From IMG/VR virus record IMGVR_UViG_3300021090_000029, positions 1 to 51,466 of that record: DNA of 51,466 nt; one strand, written 5' to 3'. The notes under the pieces are model-generated. The model saw only the letters and a list, made by a program, of their open reading frames with translations, searched no databases and was not told the DNA's origin. The stretch is from a virus. The position numbers were made by a program, and so were the translations under genes. Shown piece by piece: positions 1 through 7,267 of this stretch; the stretch's first letter is position 1; each line of letters begins with the position of its first letter.

Positions 1-93
1 ACCTGGCCCATTGAGTAATCCGTTACCCGGTTATTATGTCTGTCAACTAAGGATTTAGTAGGCGTGCCCTGCCCCTGCCCGCGCCCTGGGCGA

Positions 94-113
94 CCCACCC
101 CCACCCCCTCCCC
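94..113 (-). other. Potential G-quadruplex
   Basis: The + strand has four C runs of 3, 5, 5 and 4 separated by single bases, so the - strand has four G runs with 1-nt loops. That is the pattern of a very stable intramolecular G-quadruplex. Its role is unknown; it lies in the gene-free left end. Confidence 0.45.
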
Positions 114-442
114 ACCTGAACCCATTACCCCATTCCACCAGGCGAGGAGGAGATATACCCTGGAAGAATGCGGGGGGTGAAATTCGGGGGAATCCGAGGT
201 GATAGACAAGCGGGAGAAGTGATAGGGGTGGTTTATGGGGTCCCCGCTTTTGGGACATTGGAGATACGTACTTTTAGCGTACGCGGTTGTGACGGAGGGG
301 GTATTCTTAGATACGTATAAGTACGAATTTGAAAACGCCTCTTTAGAATCAACTACTTAACTATTATGTCAACTACACTAGGACATGGTTTTTAGCCGGG
401 TTTTAGGCCAGCGGGTATAAAAAGTCGGTATAAAGACATATC

Positions 443-454
443 ACGATATATCGT
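443..454. repeat. 12-bp palindrome
   Basis: ACGATATATCGT is a perfect self-complementary site, of the kind bound by a dimeric repressor. It lies between two GTATAAA sequences (around 415-435) and the AAGTACG repeats. No partner protein can be assigned. Confidence 0.4.
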
Positions 455-504
455 CATGGCCCCTAGCTGACAAGCGGGACGCTAATATACTAATTGCATA
501 CGCG

Positions 505-524
505 ATAAGTACGCATAAGTACGC
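505..524 (+). repeat. ATAAGTACGC direct repeat
   Basis: Two perfect head-to-tail copies of ATAAGTACGC. A further ATAAGTACG lies at 317-325 and an inverted AAGTACG at 267-273. Repeated short sites in a gene-free region suggest binding sites for a phage regulator or replication initiator, which is inference. Confidence 0.5.
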
Positions 525-697
525 GGGGGCTTTTTTGGGCCCGTCCTGCCTGGTTTTTGTGTGTCCGCCAGTCCGACGGCATTCTTGCGAGATCAAGCGA
601 GCACAATCTGTAGTCTCGCCGTGGGGCTATATTCAGATTGGGTTTCTATATTCTTTATGATCTTGATATTTTTCTTAAATCCAATATTAAGATTTAT

Positions 698-761
698 TCT
701 TAAGATATTATTCTTATCTTAAGATATTATTCTTAAGAGATATAAGAGTAATTCTTAAGAC
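698..761. repeat. AT-rich CTTAAG tandem repeat
   Basis: The 18-bp sequence CTTAAGATATTATTCTTA occurs at 699-716 and again at 718-735, a 19-bp period. Further TTCTTAAGA copies lie at about 731-739 and 752-760. Each unit contains the palindrome CTTAAG. The stretch is far more AT-rich than its surroundings, as in DNA-unwinding elements or iteron arrays. Confidence 0.55.
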
Positions 762-834
762 ATGGCAACTCACGTCGGGGAGAACGACAACTCAACTCGC
801 GTAACAAAACTAGCGACGTGGGCTTACGACAGGA

Positions 835-869
835 TATCTTTGTCTATCTTTGTCTATCTTTGTCTATCT
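835..869. repeat. 10-bp tandem repeat
   Basis: TATCTTTGTC is repeated exactly 3.5 times with a 10-bp period and ends 2 bp before the -35 box at 872. A period close to one helical turn, abutting a promoter, suggests cooperative activator or repressor binding on one DNA face (inference). Confidence 0.6.
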
Positions 870-871
870 AC

Positions 872-900
872 TTGACATTGACATCGACTTGTGGTAGGAT
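872..900 (+). promoter_or_regulatory. Rightward sigma70-like promoter
   Basis: A perfect -35 box TTGACA (872-877), a 17-bp spacer and a -10 box TAGGAT (895-900). Transcription should start near 906-908, which is the ATG of the first rightward ORF at 907. It is the obvious promoter for the rightward block, and the same box pair recurs on the - strand near 46.8 kb. Confidence 0.75.
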
Positions 901-906
901 TCGTGC

Positions 907-1020
907 ATGAGTAGAACTTCTCGAATCCCTGTCTGGCAGTGGCCCCTGATCCCCGTTATCTGGTTTGTTAAGAAAGTCCTAAGTCCGGCCTGGGTTTGGT
1001 TCAGGAGTCTAAATGCTTGA
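907..1020 (+). CDS. Trp-rich micropeptide, possibly leaderless
   Basis: A 37-residue ORF rich in tryptophan and hydrophobic residues with several Lys/Arg, which could be membrane-associated. Its ATG coincides with the predicted transcription start of the promoter at 872-900, so there is no room for a ribosome binding site and translation would be leaderless. Its stop (1018-1020) overlaps the start of the next gene at 1013, which would couple them. It could instead be a non-coding leader. No family is recognised. Confidence 0.35.
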   Translation: MSRTSRIPVWQWPLIPVIWFVKKVLSPAWVWFRSLNA

Positions 1021-1411
1021 ACTAAGGATTCGCCCGGCTCAAAACGGTTGGATCGTAAGGGAAACGGACGACGACGATCTGGATGGGGTGGAATCCGTCT
1101 TTGAGATTCCAGATTCCGAACACGGTGACTTAGAGGCCATGCAGGGCCTTTTATACCACATCATTGAAACATTCGGCCTGATCGGGTCAAAGCACGATAA
1201 GAAGCGGCTTCGGGTGGATATTGAGCCGGGGGGTGACCATGGGGAGTCTATCCAGATAGACGGCCATTCTTCTCCGGCTGATCCGGATGAGTTTGTGAAA
1301 AAATACAAAGAATCATTGGAAGATTATGTTTCTCCTACATCTACAGGCATATCGGACCTTTTGGGTCCGGAACCTGCCGGGGTTATAGATTGGGACAAAA
1401 AGGAGGAATGA
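1013..1411 (+). CDS. Hypothetical acidic protein
   Basis: A 132-residue acidic soluble protein preceded by AGGAG at 1003-1007. It has an acidic DDDD run near residue 20 and a central LLYHIIETFG-GSKHDKKRL segment; the C-terminal third looks disordered and acidic. It is the first full-size gene of the rightward block, just after the promoter. I do not recognise a family with certainty; its position suggests a small accessory protein expressed with the head genes. Confidence 0.7.
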   Translation: MLELRIRPAQNGWIVRETDDDDLDGVESVFEIPDSEHGDLEAMQGLLYHIIETFGLIGSKHDKKRLRVDIEPGGDHGESIQIDGHSSPADPDEFVKKYKESLEDYVSPTSTGISDLLGPEPAGVIDWDKKEE

Positions 1412-1483
1412 ACCTTTTTAAGTTAAATACGTATGGAAGAAATAGTGCTGTTTTACGTCTAAAGAATGTGGACAGAGGAGAGG

Positions 1484-1552
1484 CCCCTTAACAGGGGAGG
1501 GAACGGCAAGTAGCCACCTAAACAGAAAAAGCCGTTGGGGTTCCAGGCTACT
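1484..1552 (+). promoter_or_regulatory. Hairpin plus H-type pseudoknot in 5' leader
   Basis: A hairpin CCCCT-TAAC-AGGGG (1484-1497) is followed by two interlocking helices. AACGGC (1502-1507) pairs with GCCGTT (1531-1536), and AGTAGCC (1509-1515) pairs with GGCTACT (1546-1552). The pairs cross, which gives an H-type pseudoknot. The last helix ends 4 nt before the GGGAG (1557-1560) of the next gene. This resembles riboswitch or autoregulatory leaders, but I do not recognise a known class. Confidence 0.45.
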
Positions 1553-1565
1553 CAAGGGAGCATAA

Positions 1566-1712
1566 ATGCCGGTAGAACTTGAAAATAAGTTAAAGAAAGC
1601 CGCGCTTAAAAAGTTCGGAACTACAAAAAGCAAGAAGGCGCGGGCGTACATTTACGGGACTTTACAGGAAAAGACAGACTGGCGGCCGAAAATGAAGAAG
1701 GAGGTCTTGTGA
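1566..1712 (+). CDS. Small basic protein
   Basis: A 48-residue Lys-rich protein (MPVELENKLKKAA at the N-terminus) with a GGGAG ribosome binding site 5 nt upstream of ATG. It lies directly after the predicted pseudoknot. Its stop overlaps the GTG of the next gene (GTGA), and its last codons supply that gene's AGGAGG. The sequence resembles small phage proteins with an ALKKFG...KAYAYVYGTL pattern, but the function is unknown. Confidence 0.6.
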   Translation: MPVELENKLKKAALKKFGTTKSKKARAYIYGTLQEKTDWRPKMKKEVL

Positions 1713-1885
1713 ATTATTTTTCAACTCCGAAAAAATTTCGGGAAGTGGTAGAAGAACTCAGCAAGATTGACGAACGGATCGAGAAGCTTGAGGCGTGCAT
1801 TGAGTCTGCGTTTAGATTACTCGGGATCGTATTCGAATTTGATAAATGGGGGACCGGTCGGGCCGTAAAGACGGGTAAAAAGTGA
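1709..1885 (+). CDS. Small coiled-coil protein
   Basis: A 58-residue protein starting at GTG with a strong AGGAGG five bases upstream and a 4-bp overlap with the previous stop. Residues 10-40 form a likely amphipathic helix (EVVEELSKIDERIEKLEACI), so dimerisation is plausible. Its function is not recognised. Confidence 0.55.
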   Translation: MNYFSTPKKFREVVEELSKIDERIEKLEACIESAFRLLGIVFEFDKWGTGRAVKTGKK

Positions 1886-1919
1886 AGAATCTTTACATCC
1901 TGTCCCGCGCTAAGAAATA

Positions 1920-2051
1920 ATGGCCGTAATTCGTTCCGGATGGGACTCAACTCCGGACAAAGAGTTTTTTAAGCGGTCTAGGAAGAAGCGGCTAGAGCGC
2001 GACCGCCAATGGGCCGAGAAGAAGCGCAAGGAGCGGCGGAAGGCTAAATGA
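1920..2051 (+). CDS. Small highly basic protein
   Basis: A 43-residue protein whose second half is almost entirely Arg/Lys with interspersed Glu (RSRKKRLERDRQWAEKKRKE), probably one helix that binds nucleic acid. It lies just upstream of the portal gene and overlaps a preceding stop as TAATG. The ribosome binding site is weak and the gene may depend on coupling. Function unknown. Confidence 0.4.
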   Translation: MAVIRSGWDSTPDKEFFKRSRKKRLERDRQWAEKKRKERRKAK

Positions 2052-2072
2052 TGGCCAAATGAAGGCTACGTA

Positions 2073-4148
2073 ATGGCGAAAAAAAAGGCTTCAACTAAAA
2101 CGGGCGGTTCAATAGCCCTTGGTGATAGCCAGGAATCTATCAAGATAGACACGGAAACTAAGTTGGAGTTGGAAAAGTCTGACGTTTCCCAGGCTTACCA
2201 GGGCGGGCTGGATATCAATCTTTCCCGCGTTTTGGATTCAGGAGAGACTTTAGAAACGGCGTTAACTCGACATATCAAAAACGAACTCGATACTGAACTA
2301 GACAATCAGGCATCACTTGAGTCAAAAATCAAGAGGTGGCAGAGGCAGTATAAGGGCAAAAAACGCAGGAAGGATTGGCCGTGGGCCAACGCCGCTAATG
2401 TTGCGGTCCCTATAACTCGATACATCATTGACACGATTGCCTGTAGGGTCATTGATGCCGTTTTTAATCGACGCAAGGTTGTCATCGTTAAGGCCAAGAA
2501 GCCGGAGTTGAATGCTATTGCGCGGCAGATTGAGGAAGCCATCGAGTGGTTCCAGAAACACATCTGGAAATTGAGGGACAAGCTTTACCCGGTCATTTTA
2601 CAGGATTTGAAGGTCGGATGCGGGGTTATTCATGTCTGTTGGGAATCAAAGAAGCGGACAGTTTATAGATATGCGGATGAGATCGAGATTGCGGACAAGA
2701 ACACGCACACGTATTCTTTGGCCGGGACGAGCGACAAGGCCGTAAAAGACGTTCAAACGGTTTATGAGGGTCCGCAGTTGTATCCGATCAGCCGGGAGGA
2801 CCTAGTCGTTTCGTCCGACGCCAAGGATTTTTCGGACGCTTATCTGTGCGGGTATCGACTTTACAAAAGACGGCATGAGCTTGAGTTCGGCGCTAAAAAG
2901 GGGCTCTATCTCAAGGAGGGAGTAAGAAAACTTCTTGGGCCGGACAAGTACGACGAGAATAAAGAAGCCAGGATAGAGGCCCAGGAGAAGGACTTTAAGA
3001 AAACGCCATGGTCAGAACCGTATGAGGTCTATGTTCTATGGACGAAGTACGATGTTGACGACGACGGGGACTTGGACGATATCGTTGTGACTTTTCACAA
3101 CAAAAGCGGGACAATTTTACGGGCGATTTATAACCCGATCTTCACGTCCAATAGGCCGTTTGTTAAATTCGTCGGGGACCCGGTAGAGTTTAGTTTCGAC
3201 GGAAACTCCGGGTGTGAAACGCTTTACTCAATCCAGGAGGAAATCGACACAATTCATAACCAGCGGCTTGACCGGATGACGCTTTTAAACGCCTTCGTGA
3301 CGTTCACGAAATCGGGTTCAAGCCTGGAAAACTTCAAGTGGTTTCCTGGGAAAAACTACGTTGTTGACGATAACCTTGATGAGTCGTTTAGGATCGTGCA
3401 GACTCCGGATGTTTACCCCTCAACGTTTACCGAGGAGGCCAATTTAATCAGCCTCGCGGAGAGGGCCATGGGGGTTACTCCGCAGATGATGGGAATACAG
3501 ACGGCGGAAAGGCCCGTTTTCAAGGAATCGCTTTCAAATCTTGAGGAGGCGAACAAGAAGCACAAGCTTAGGATCGACAATTATCGGAACGCGATTCGAG
3601 AGACTATTTATCAGGGTCTTGAGAATTTTGCTCAGTATCAGCCGACGTTAAGGTACAAAACCGATCAGGGCGGGACTTGGGAGGAGCAAACCGTTGACCT
3701 GCCTGTTAAGATGATTCGGGATGGGCTGGAGATTGATCTAACGGCGTCAACGGAAATGATTAGTCAGGAGGTCCGTCGAGAGGTGAACATGGCGGTTTAC
3801 CAACTCCTGTCTCAATACATGACGAACGTAACAGGGATGGCGCAAGCGTTGGTGAATCCCAATGTCCCGCCCGATTTCAAGAAGGTCCTATTAGAGGCGA
3901 ACAAGATTGGGGTTAACGTCATTACGGAGATTTTGAAGGACTTTGAGAAGAACGACGCGGAGAGTCTTGTGTTGGATTTGACTAAGAGCATTAGTCCTCA
4001 AACGATTATGGCCCCTCCTCCGCCTCCCCCTCAGGGTCCTCCGGGCGGTCCGCCGCCCCAGGGTCCCCAGGGGCCTCCTCCTGGTCAAGGGCCTCAGCAG
4101 GGGCCTCCGCAGGGTCCGCCTCCGCAAGGTCCTCCGCAAGGAATGTAA
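2073..4148 (+). CDS. Portal protein
   Basis: A 691-residue protein of portal size at the head of the morphogenesis cluster, followed by scaffold and capsid genes. Portals form the dodecameric ring through which DNA is packaged and ejected. Supporting features are a Trp/Arg-rich segment near residues 90-110 (KRRKDWPWANAANVAVPIT), a long central mixed alpha/beta body, and a helical stretch near residues 480-520 before the tail. The last 45 residues are an unusual Pro/Gly/Gln tail of PPPQGPP type. The start at 2073 is chosen because the protein begins MAKKK after the upstream ORF has closed. The assignment rests on position, size and general resemblance. Confidence 0.85.
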   Translation: MAKKKASTKTGGSIALGDSQESIKIDTETKLELEKSDVSQAYQGGLDINLSRVLDSGETLETALTRHIKNELDTELDNQASLESKIKRWQRQYKGKKRRKDWPWANAANVAVPITRYIIDTIACRVIDAVFNRRKVVIVKAKKPELNAIARQIEEAIEWFQKHIWKLRDKLYPVILQDLKVGCGVIHVCWESKKRTVYRYADEIEIADKNTHTYSLAGTSDKAVKDVQTVYEGPQLYPISREDLVVSSDAKDFSDAYLCGYRLYKRRHELEFGAKKGLYLKEGVRKLLGPDKYDENKEARIEAQEKDFKKTPWSEPYEVYVLWTKYDVDDDGDLDDIVVTFHNKSGTILRAIYNPIFTSNRPFVKFVGDPVEFSFDGNSGCETLYSIQEEIDTIHNQRLDRMTLLNAFVTFTKSGSSLENFKWFPGKNYVVDDNLDESFRIVQTPDVYPSTFTEEANLISLAERAMGVTPQMMGIQTAERPVFKESLSNLEEANKKHKLRIDNYRNAIRETIYQGLENFAQYQPTLRYKTDQGGTWEEQTVDLPVKMIRDGLEIDLTASTEMISQEVRREVNMAVYQLLSQYMTNVTGMAQALVNPNVPPDFKKVLLEANKIGVNVITEILKDFEKNDAESLVLDLTKSISPQTIMAPPPPPPQGPPGGPPPQGPQGPPPGQGPQQGPPQGPPPQGPPQGM

Positions 4149-4397
4149 ATGGTAAGTATTAAGCTGTTGATGCAGGAGTTTGAGGAGATTTCCAAGACCA
4201 AGTTTTGGGAAGCGTATTTGACCGAGTTTAGACGCGCCGAAGACACGGTCAAGGATAAGTTATATACAGGGAAAGTCGATACTTTATCGACATACGGGAC
4301 AGTTTATCAGGAACAGTTGGCGATGTTGAAAAGGATCGAAAACATCCCGAAGAAGATTTTTAGGGATGCCGAGGAAAAAGAGAAACTATCCGGATAA
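4149..4397 (+). CDS. Small protein between portal and scaffold
   Basis: An 82-residue helical protein that starts at the base after the portal stop, so translation is coupled. Small proteins at this position are common between portal and scaffold genes in podovirus-like phages. No motif is recognised. It is rich in Lys/Glu and probably part of head assembly. Confidence 0.7.
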   Translation: MVSIKLLMQEFEEISKTKFWEAYLTEFRRAEDTVKDKLYTGKVDTLSTYGTVYQEQLAMLKRIENIPKKIFRDAEEKEKLSG

Positions 4398-4437
4398 CTC
4401 GCCTGGGGCGAAACCGGATTTCTAGGAGGTATATTTT

Positions 4438-5259
4438 ATGGCAGACGACCCAACTGTGACGCCCAGCCCGTCGCAAGACGGAGGCGCAACACAGACGGAC
4501 GCCAAGGGACAACCGGATGCAGACCCACGGTTCGCGGGTAAAAATGCAGACGAACTCAAGGCGATCATTAAGGACCAGGACTCTCTCATTGGCCGCCACG
4601 GACAACGTGTCGGCGACTTAGAAAGAGAAGTCCAGGGACTAAAAGAACTAGCGGACCAGATTCGTTTCAGCCCAGGAGCGGGCCAGCAGTCTCAAGCGAG
4701 GGAGGCTCCCCAACCACCTAAGCCGGAGTTTGATTGGACAAACCCCGAGCCTTATGTGAGGGACCGAGCGGCGGAAGTGGCGCGACAGGAGTTGGCGAAG
4801 TATGACAAATACCGCCAACAGCAGGATCAGGTTCGATACTACGAGGAGGCGAAGGGCAACTACTACGACGGGCAGAAGAAGGCCCTTGGTGGTAATCCTA
4901 AGCTCTTTGAGGGGATCGAGCGGGATGTGGCCGACTATATGTTTACCACGTTTAGGGCCGGGGCGATCGACAAGGATACGCTCCGCAATCCCGATGCGTG
5001 GGAACTTATTGCTAAAAACATCCGACTCCAGCGCGGCGAATATGACCGCATCGTTCCGCAGAAGCCTCACGGCATGTCTCCCCAGCCGCTTGACAGACCG
5101 TCTTCACGCCCGGATTCTGACGCTGACGAAGACGTGGTTCTAGATGAAGAGGACCGCGAGTTTATGAAGAAACAAGGACTTACTGAAAAAGAAGCCGTGG
5201 AGATTATCAAGGGGGAGGTTTCGGCGGCGAAGAAGGGGCTTAGGAGGGAAAGGCGATGA
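4438..5259 (+). CDS. Scaffolding / capsid assembly protein
   Basis: A 273-residue acidic protein with a perfect AGGAGGT ribosome binding site. It has a disordered N-terminus, a coiled coil at about residues 45-75 (LIGRHGQRVGDLEREVQGL), a Gln/Pro-rich middle and a basic helical C-terminus (residues 245-273). This architecture is typical of phage internal scaffolds, which template procapsid assembly through a basic C-terminal helix. Its place between portal and capsid genes supports this. Confidence 0.75.
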   Translation: MADDPTVTPSPSQDGGATQTDAKGQPDADPRFAGKNADELKAIIKDQDSLIGRHGQRVGDLEREVQGLKELADQIRFSPGAGQQSQAREAPQPPKPEFDWTNPEPYVRDRAAEVARQELAKYDKYRQQQDQVRYYEEAKGNYYDGQKKALGGNPKLFEGIERDVADYMFTTFRAGAIDKDTLRNPDAWELIAKNIRLQRGEYDRIVPQKPHGMSPQPLDRPSSRPDSDADEDVVLDEEDREFMKKQGLTEKEAVEIIKGEVSAAKKGLRRERR

Positions 5260-5726
5260 AACTGCAAGACGTTAAGATTATTGATCTTCGGGCCTCTGTT
5301 CTAGACCGCGAGAAGTCCGATCCCGAGTGCGGGAGATATGTCTTTAAGGAAAAGCGTTACGTAGATTACAAGGGGAAAAGCACGCGTCCGAACTATAAGT
5401 TTCTCTGGTGCCGATGGGAGCCGAAGAATAACTATCGGGAATTCAACGAATGGAATGTCAGGTGGGGCGACACCCTCTTGACGAACGCCGTTGACCCGTA
5501 TATTCCAGAGGGAATCCCGAAAGACGCCGAGGGGCACTTTAGGTATGGCGATGTGATCCTTGTGAAACGTCCGTTGATTAACGAACTGAAGCGGTTGGAG
5601 GAGAACGAAAAAATCTCCAAGCGTGGGGCCGGGGCAAAGATGCAGGGTTTCCAGAACGAAATGAAACTCCAGGGAGTTGATATTTCTGACGATCAGTTTG
5701 CAGAGTTGACGGGGCAGGACAAGTAA
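5256..5726 (+). CDS. Head-region protein of unknown function
   Basis: A 156-residue protein overlapping the scaffold stop by 4 bp (ATGA), with GGAGGGAAAGGCG upstream. The N-terminal 100 residues are rich in Tyr/Trp and beta-like; the C-terminus is a charged helix. Between scaffold and decoration protein it may be a minor head or assembly factor. I do not recognise a family. Confidence 0.7.
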   Translation: MKLQDVKIIDLRASVLDREKSDPECGRYVFKEKRYVDYKGKSTRPNYKFLWCRWEPKNNYREFNEWNVRWGDTLLTNAVDPYIPEGIPKDAEGHFRYGDVILVKRPLINELKRLEENEKISKRGAGAKMQGFQNEMKLQGVDISDDQFAELTGQDK

Positions 5727-5737
5727 AGACTCTTCCG

Positions 5738-5770
5738 TTTAATCTCCCGGCGGAATAAAGGGGGATTAAA
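5738..5770 (+). promoter_or_regulatory. Hairpin sequestering the decoration-gene start
   Basis: TTTAATCTCCC (5738-5748) pairs with GGGGGATTAAA (5760-5770), an 11-bp stem with one G-U pair and an 11-nt loop. The 3' strand contains the purine-rich ribosome binding site and the A of the ATG at 5770. The fold would hide the start of the decoration gene and may set its expression relative to capsid protein. Confidence 0.5.
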
Positions 5771-6207
5771 TGGCTTCTGTACAGAGATACGATCCCATTC
5801 CGGGGGCCGGGGCAATTCTGAATTGCCAGGAAGGCGCTACGGCTGGGAGTTTCAAACAGGGTGATTTGGTTAAGGTGGACTCGTCCGGGCAGGTTGTTAT
5901 TGCCACGGCGGGCTATATTTTCGGGATTGCGGGCAAGGATGCGACCGGGACTCAGGCGACTGTCATCCCGGTGGAACTCATTGATCCGACCGCGATTTAT
6001 GTTGCGAGGTCTGGCACGACTACGGCCCAGGCTGACGTTGGCGAGTTGTTTGATTTCACGTTTACGGCCGGGGCGCATACTCTTGTTGAGGCGGGCGCTA
6101 CGACGGATGTTTATGTCGTGGGCTTGCATTCCGGTGATGCCGTGGGGACTTCGGGCGGGCGACTGCTCGTTCGGTTCCTTGGGGCGTTGTTCACCTCGCA
6201 GACTTGA
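5770..6207 (+). CDS. Probable capsid decoration protein
   Basis: A 145-residue Gly/Ala/Val-rich, beta-dominated protein (near the N-terminus: GAGAILNCQEGATAGSFKQG) immediately upstream of the major capsid gene. It resembles the small beta-barrel DUF2190/decoration-type proteins that sit on the outside of HK97-fold capsids. Its start is overlapped by a stable hairpin. Family placement is by pattern and position only. Confidence 0.65.
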   Translation: MASVQRYDPIPGAGAILNCQEGATAGSFKQGDLVKVDSSGQVVIATAGYIFGIAGKDATGTQATVIPVELIDPTAIYVARSGTTTAQADVGELFDFTFTAGAHTLVEAGATTDVYVVGLHSGDAVGTSGGRLLVRFLGALFTSQT

Positions 6208-6219
6208 GGAGGATAAATC

Positions 6220-7149
6220 ATGGCTACCATTAGAATGTCATGGGACACTACGACTAACAAAGACCTTCTGAAAGAAGGCGTCCTCCGAAAGCTTTTTGAC
6301 ACCACGGCGAGGGAGGCTAAGGTTTACTACAAGGAACTCGTCAATGATCTAAAGACTTCTAACGAGTCGGAGAAGGACCAGCGCATGGCGGGTCTTAACG
6401 GGGCCACGGAACTTGCTGACGGGCAGAATATTCCTATTCAGTCTCCGGTTCTCGGCACGTCAAAGACCTACACCCAGAGAAGGTGGGGCACGGGCTTCAG
6501 AATGACGAAGATGATGGACAAGTTCAACAAGTACAGCCTGTGGCAGAAGTGGTCCAAGCAGTTGGCGAAGGTTATGAAGGAGTCTAAGGATATTGAGATT
6601 CACGTGATGTTCAATAACCCGACTTCTACTTCTCTGACGTGCGGGACCGGGTTTGATTCTTTGGCGCTGGCCTATGCGACGCATACGGGTCTTTTGGCTG
6701 GGTCCACTTCGGATAATTTCGACAATATCCTGAGCGCGGCCCTGTCGTATTCTTCGCTTGAGTCTGTGAGATATTACTTCAAGACTTTGAAGGATGATCT
6801 TGGTCTGGTGGTTGGAACGGACCCGACGCATCTGGTTATTGAGCCAGCTCTTTACCCGACGGCCATGGAAATTCTTAGGTCTGAGTATAAGCCTCATGAG
6901 GACAGCAACACGACCAACGTTTTCAAGGATTATATTAAGGTCTATGAAGACCCGCGTATTACGTCTACGACTCAATGGTTCGTGCTTGCGAAGGGCGATG
7001 GCTACGATATTAACGTGCTCACGGCGCAGGAGCCGGACATGTTGGTTGCCAACGCACCCGATACTAGCCGGGACAGGATCGCTACGAGCGATCAAATCTT
7101 CACTTATGGCTGGGGTGACGCAAGACAGTTCTTCCTCGGAAATTCGTGA
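6220..7149 (+). CDS. Major capsid protein
   Basis: A 309-residue protein preceded by GAGGATAAATC, in the canonical position after scaffold and decoration genes. The pattern fits an HK97-fold shell protein of podovirus-like phages: a charged helical N-arm (residues 10-60), a QRRWGTGFRMTKMMD segment near residues 88-102, a long helical region around 105-130 and a mixed alpha/beta C-terminal half. Two strong hairpins follow the gene, consistent with a highly expressed unit ending in a terminator. No protease gene or prohead cleavage site is obvious nearby. Confidence 0.85.
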   Translation: MATIRMSWDTTTNKDLLKEGVLRKLFDTTAREAKVYYKELVNDLKTSNESEKDQRMAGLNGATELADGQNIPIQSPVLGTSKTYTQRRWGTGFRMTKMMDKFNKYSLWQKWSKQLAKVMKESKDIEIHVMFNNPTSTSLTCGTGFDSLALAYATHTGLLAGSTSDNFDNILSAALSYSSLESVRYYFKTLKDDLGLVVGTDPTHLVIEPALYPTAMEILRSEYKPHEDSNTTNVFKDYIKVYEDPRITSTTQWFVLAKGDGYDINVLTAQEPDMLVANAPDTSRDRIATSDQIFTYGWGDARQFFLGNS

Positions 7150-7186
7150 GCGGCGCATCTTGTTTAGTTAGATGATACTATGGGAT

Positions 7187-7249
7187 GGGCGGGGCGTAGG
7201 TCCGGCGGTGGCCGTGACGATTGCCCCGCCCGCCCCTCTTTGTGAGGGG
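7187..7249 (+). terminator. Double hairpin after the capsid gene
   Basis: GGGCGGGGC (7187-7195) pairs perfectly with GCCCCGCCC (7223-7231). A second hairpin CCCCTC-TTTGT-GAGGGG (7233-7249) follows at once. There is no long U-run, so termination may be partial or the structure may mark an RNA processing or stability site. Confidence 0.55.
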
Positions 7250-7267
7250 TAAAAGAAGGGGGAACGA

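Larger units (their letters stand above)
1..906. other. Non-coding control region
   Basis: I see no convincing gene in this stretch; the only longer ORF (leftward, about 55-258) is low-complexity, has no ribosome binding site and follows a C-rich tract. The region holds a C-tract able to form a G-quadruplex, three direct copies and one inverted copy of AAGTACG, a 12-bp perfect palindrome, an AT-rich CTTAAG tandem repeat, a 10-bp tandem repeat and a sigma70-like promoter. The leftward block ends at the opposite edge of the window with a gene entering from outside. If the genome is circular or permuted, this would be the divergent control or origin region; that is inference. Confidence 0.6.

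Noticed and set aside
55-258. Leftward 67-aa ORF at the left end
   Set aside because: Low-complexity Pro/Gly sequence arising from C-rich DNA, no ribosome binding site and no recognisable pattern.
835-869. CRISPR array
   Set aside because: The repeat is a 10-bp direct tandem without spacers; no other array-like structure was found in the window.
5578-6129. 183-aa leftward ORF opposite the decoration gene
   Set aside because: It is antisense to well-supported head genes, Arg-rich as expected for an antisense shadow of GC-rich coding, and lacks a ribosome binding site.
7187-7249. Possible tRNA or other structured RNA gene after the capsid gene
   Set aside because: The two hairpins do not form a cloverleaf and no T-loop sequence is present; a terminator or stability element is simpler.
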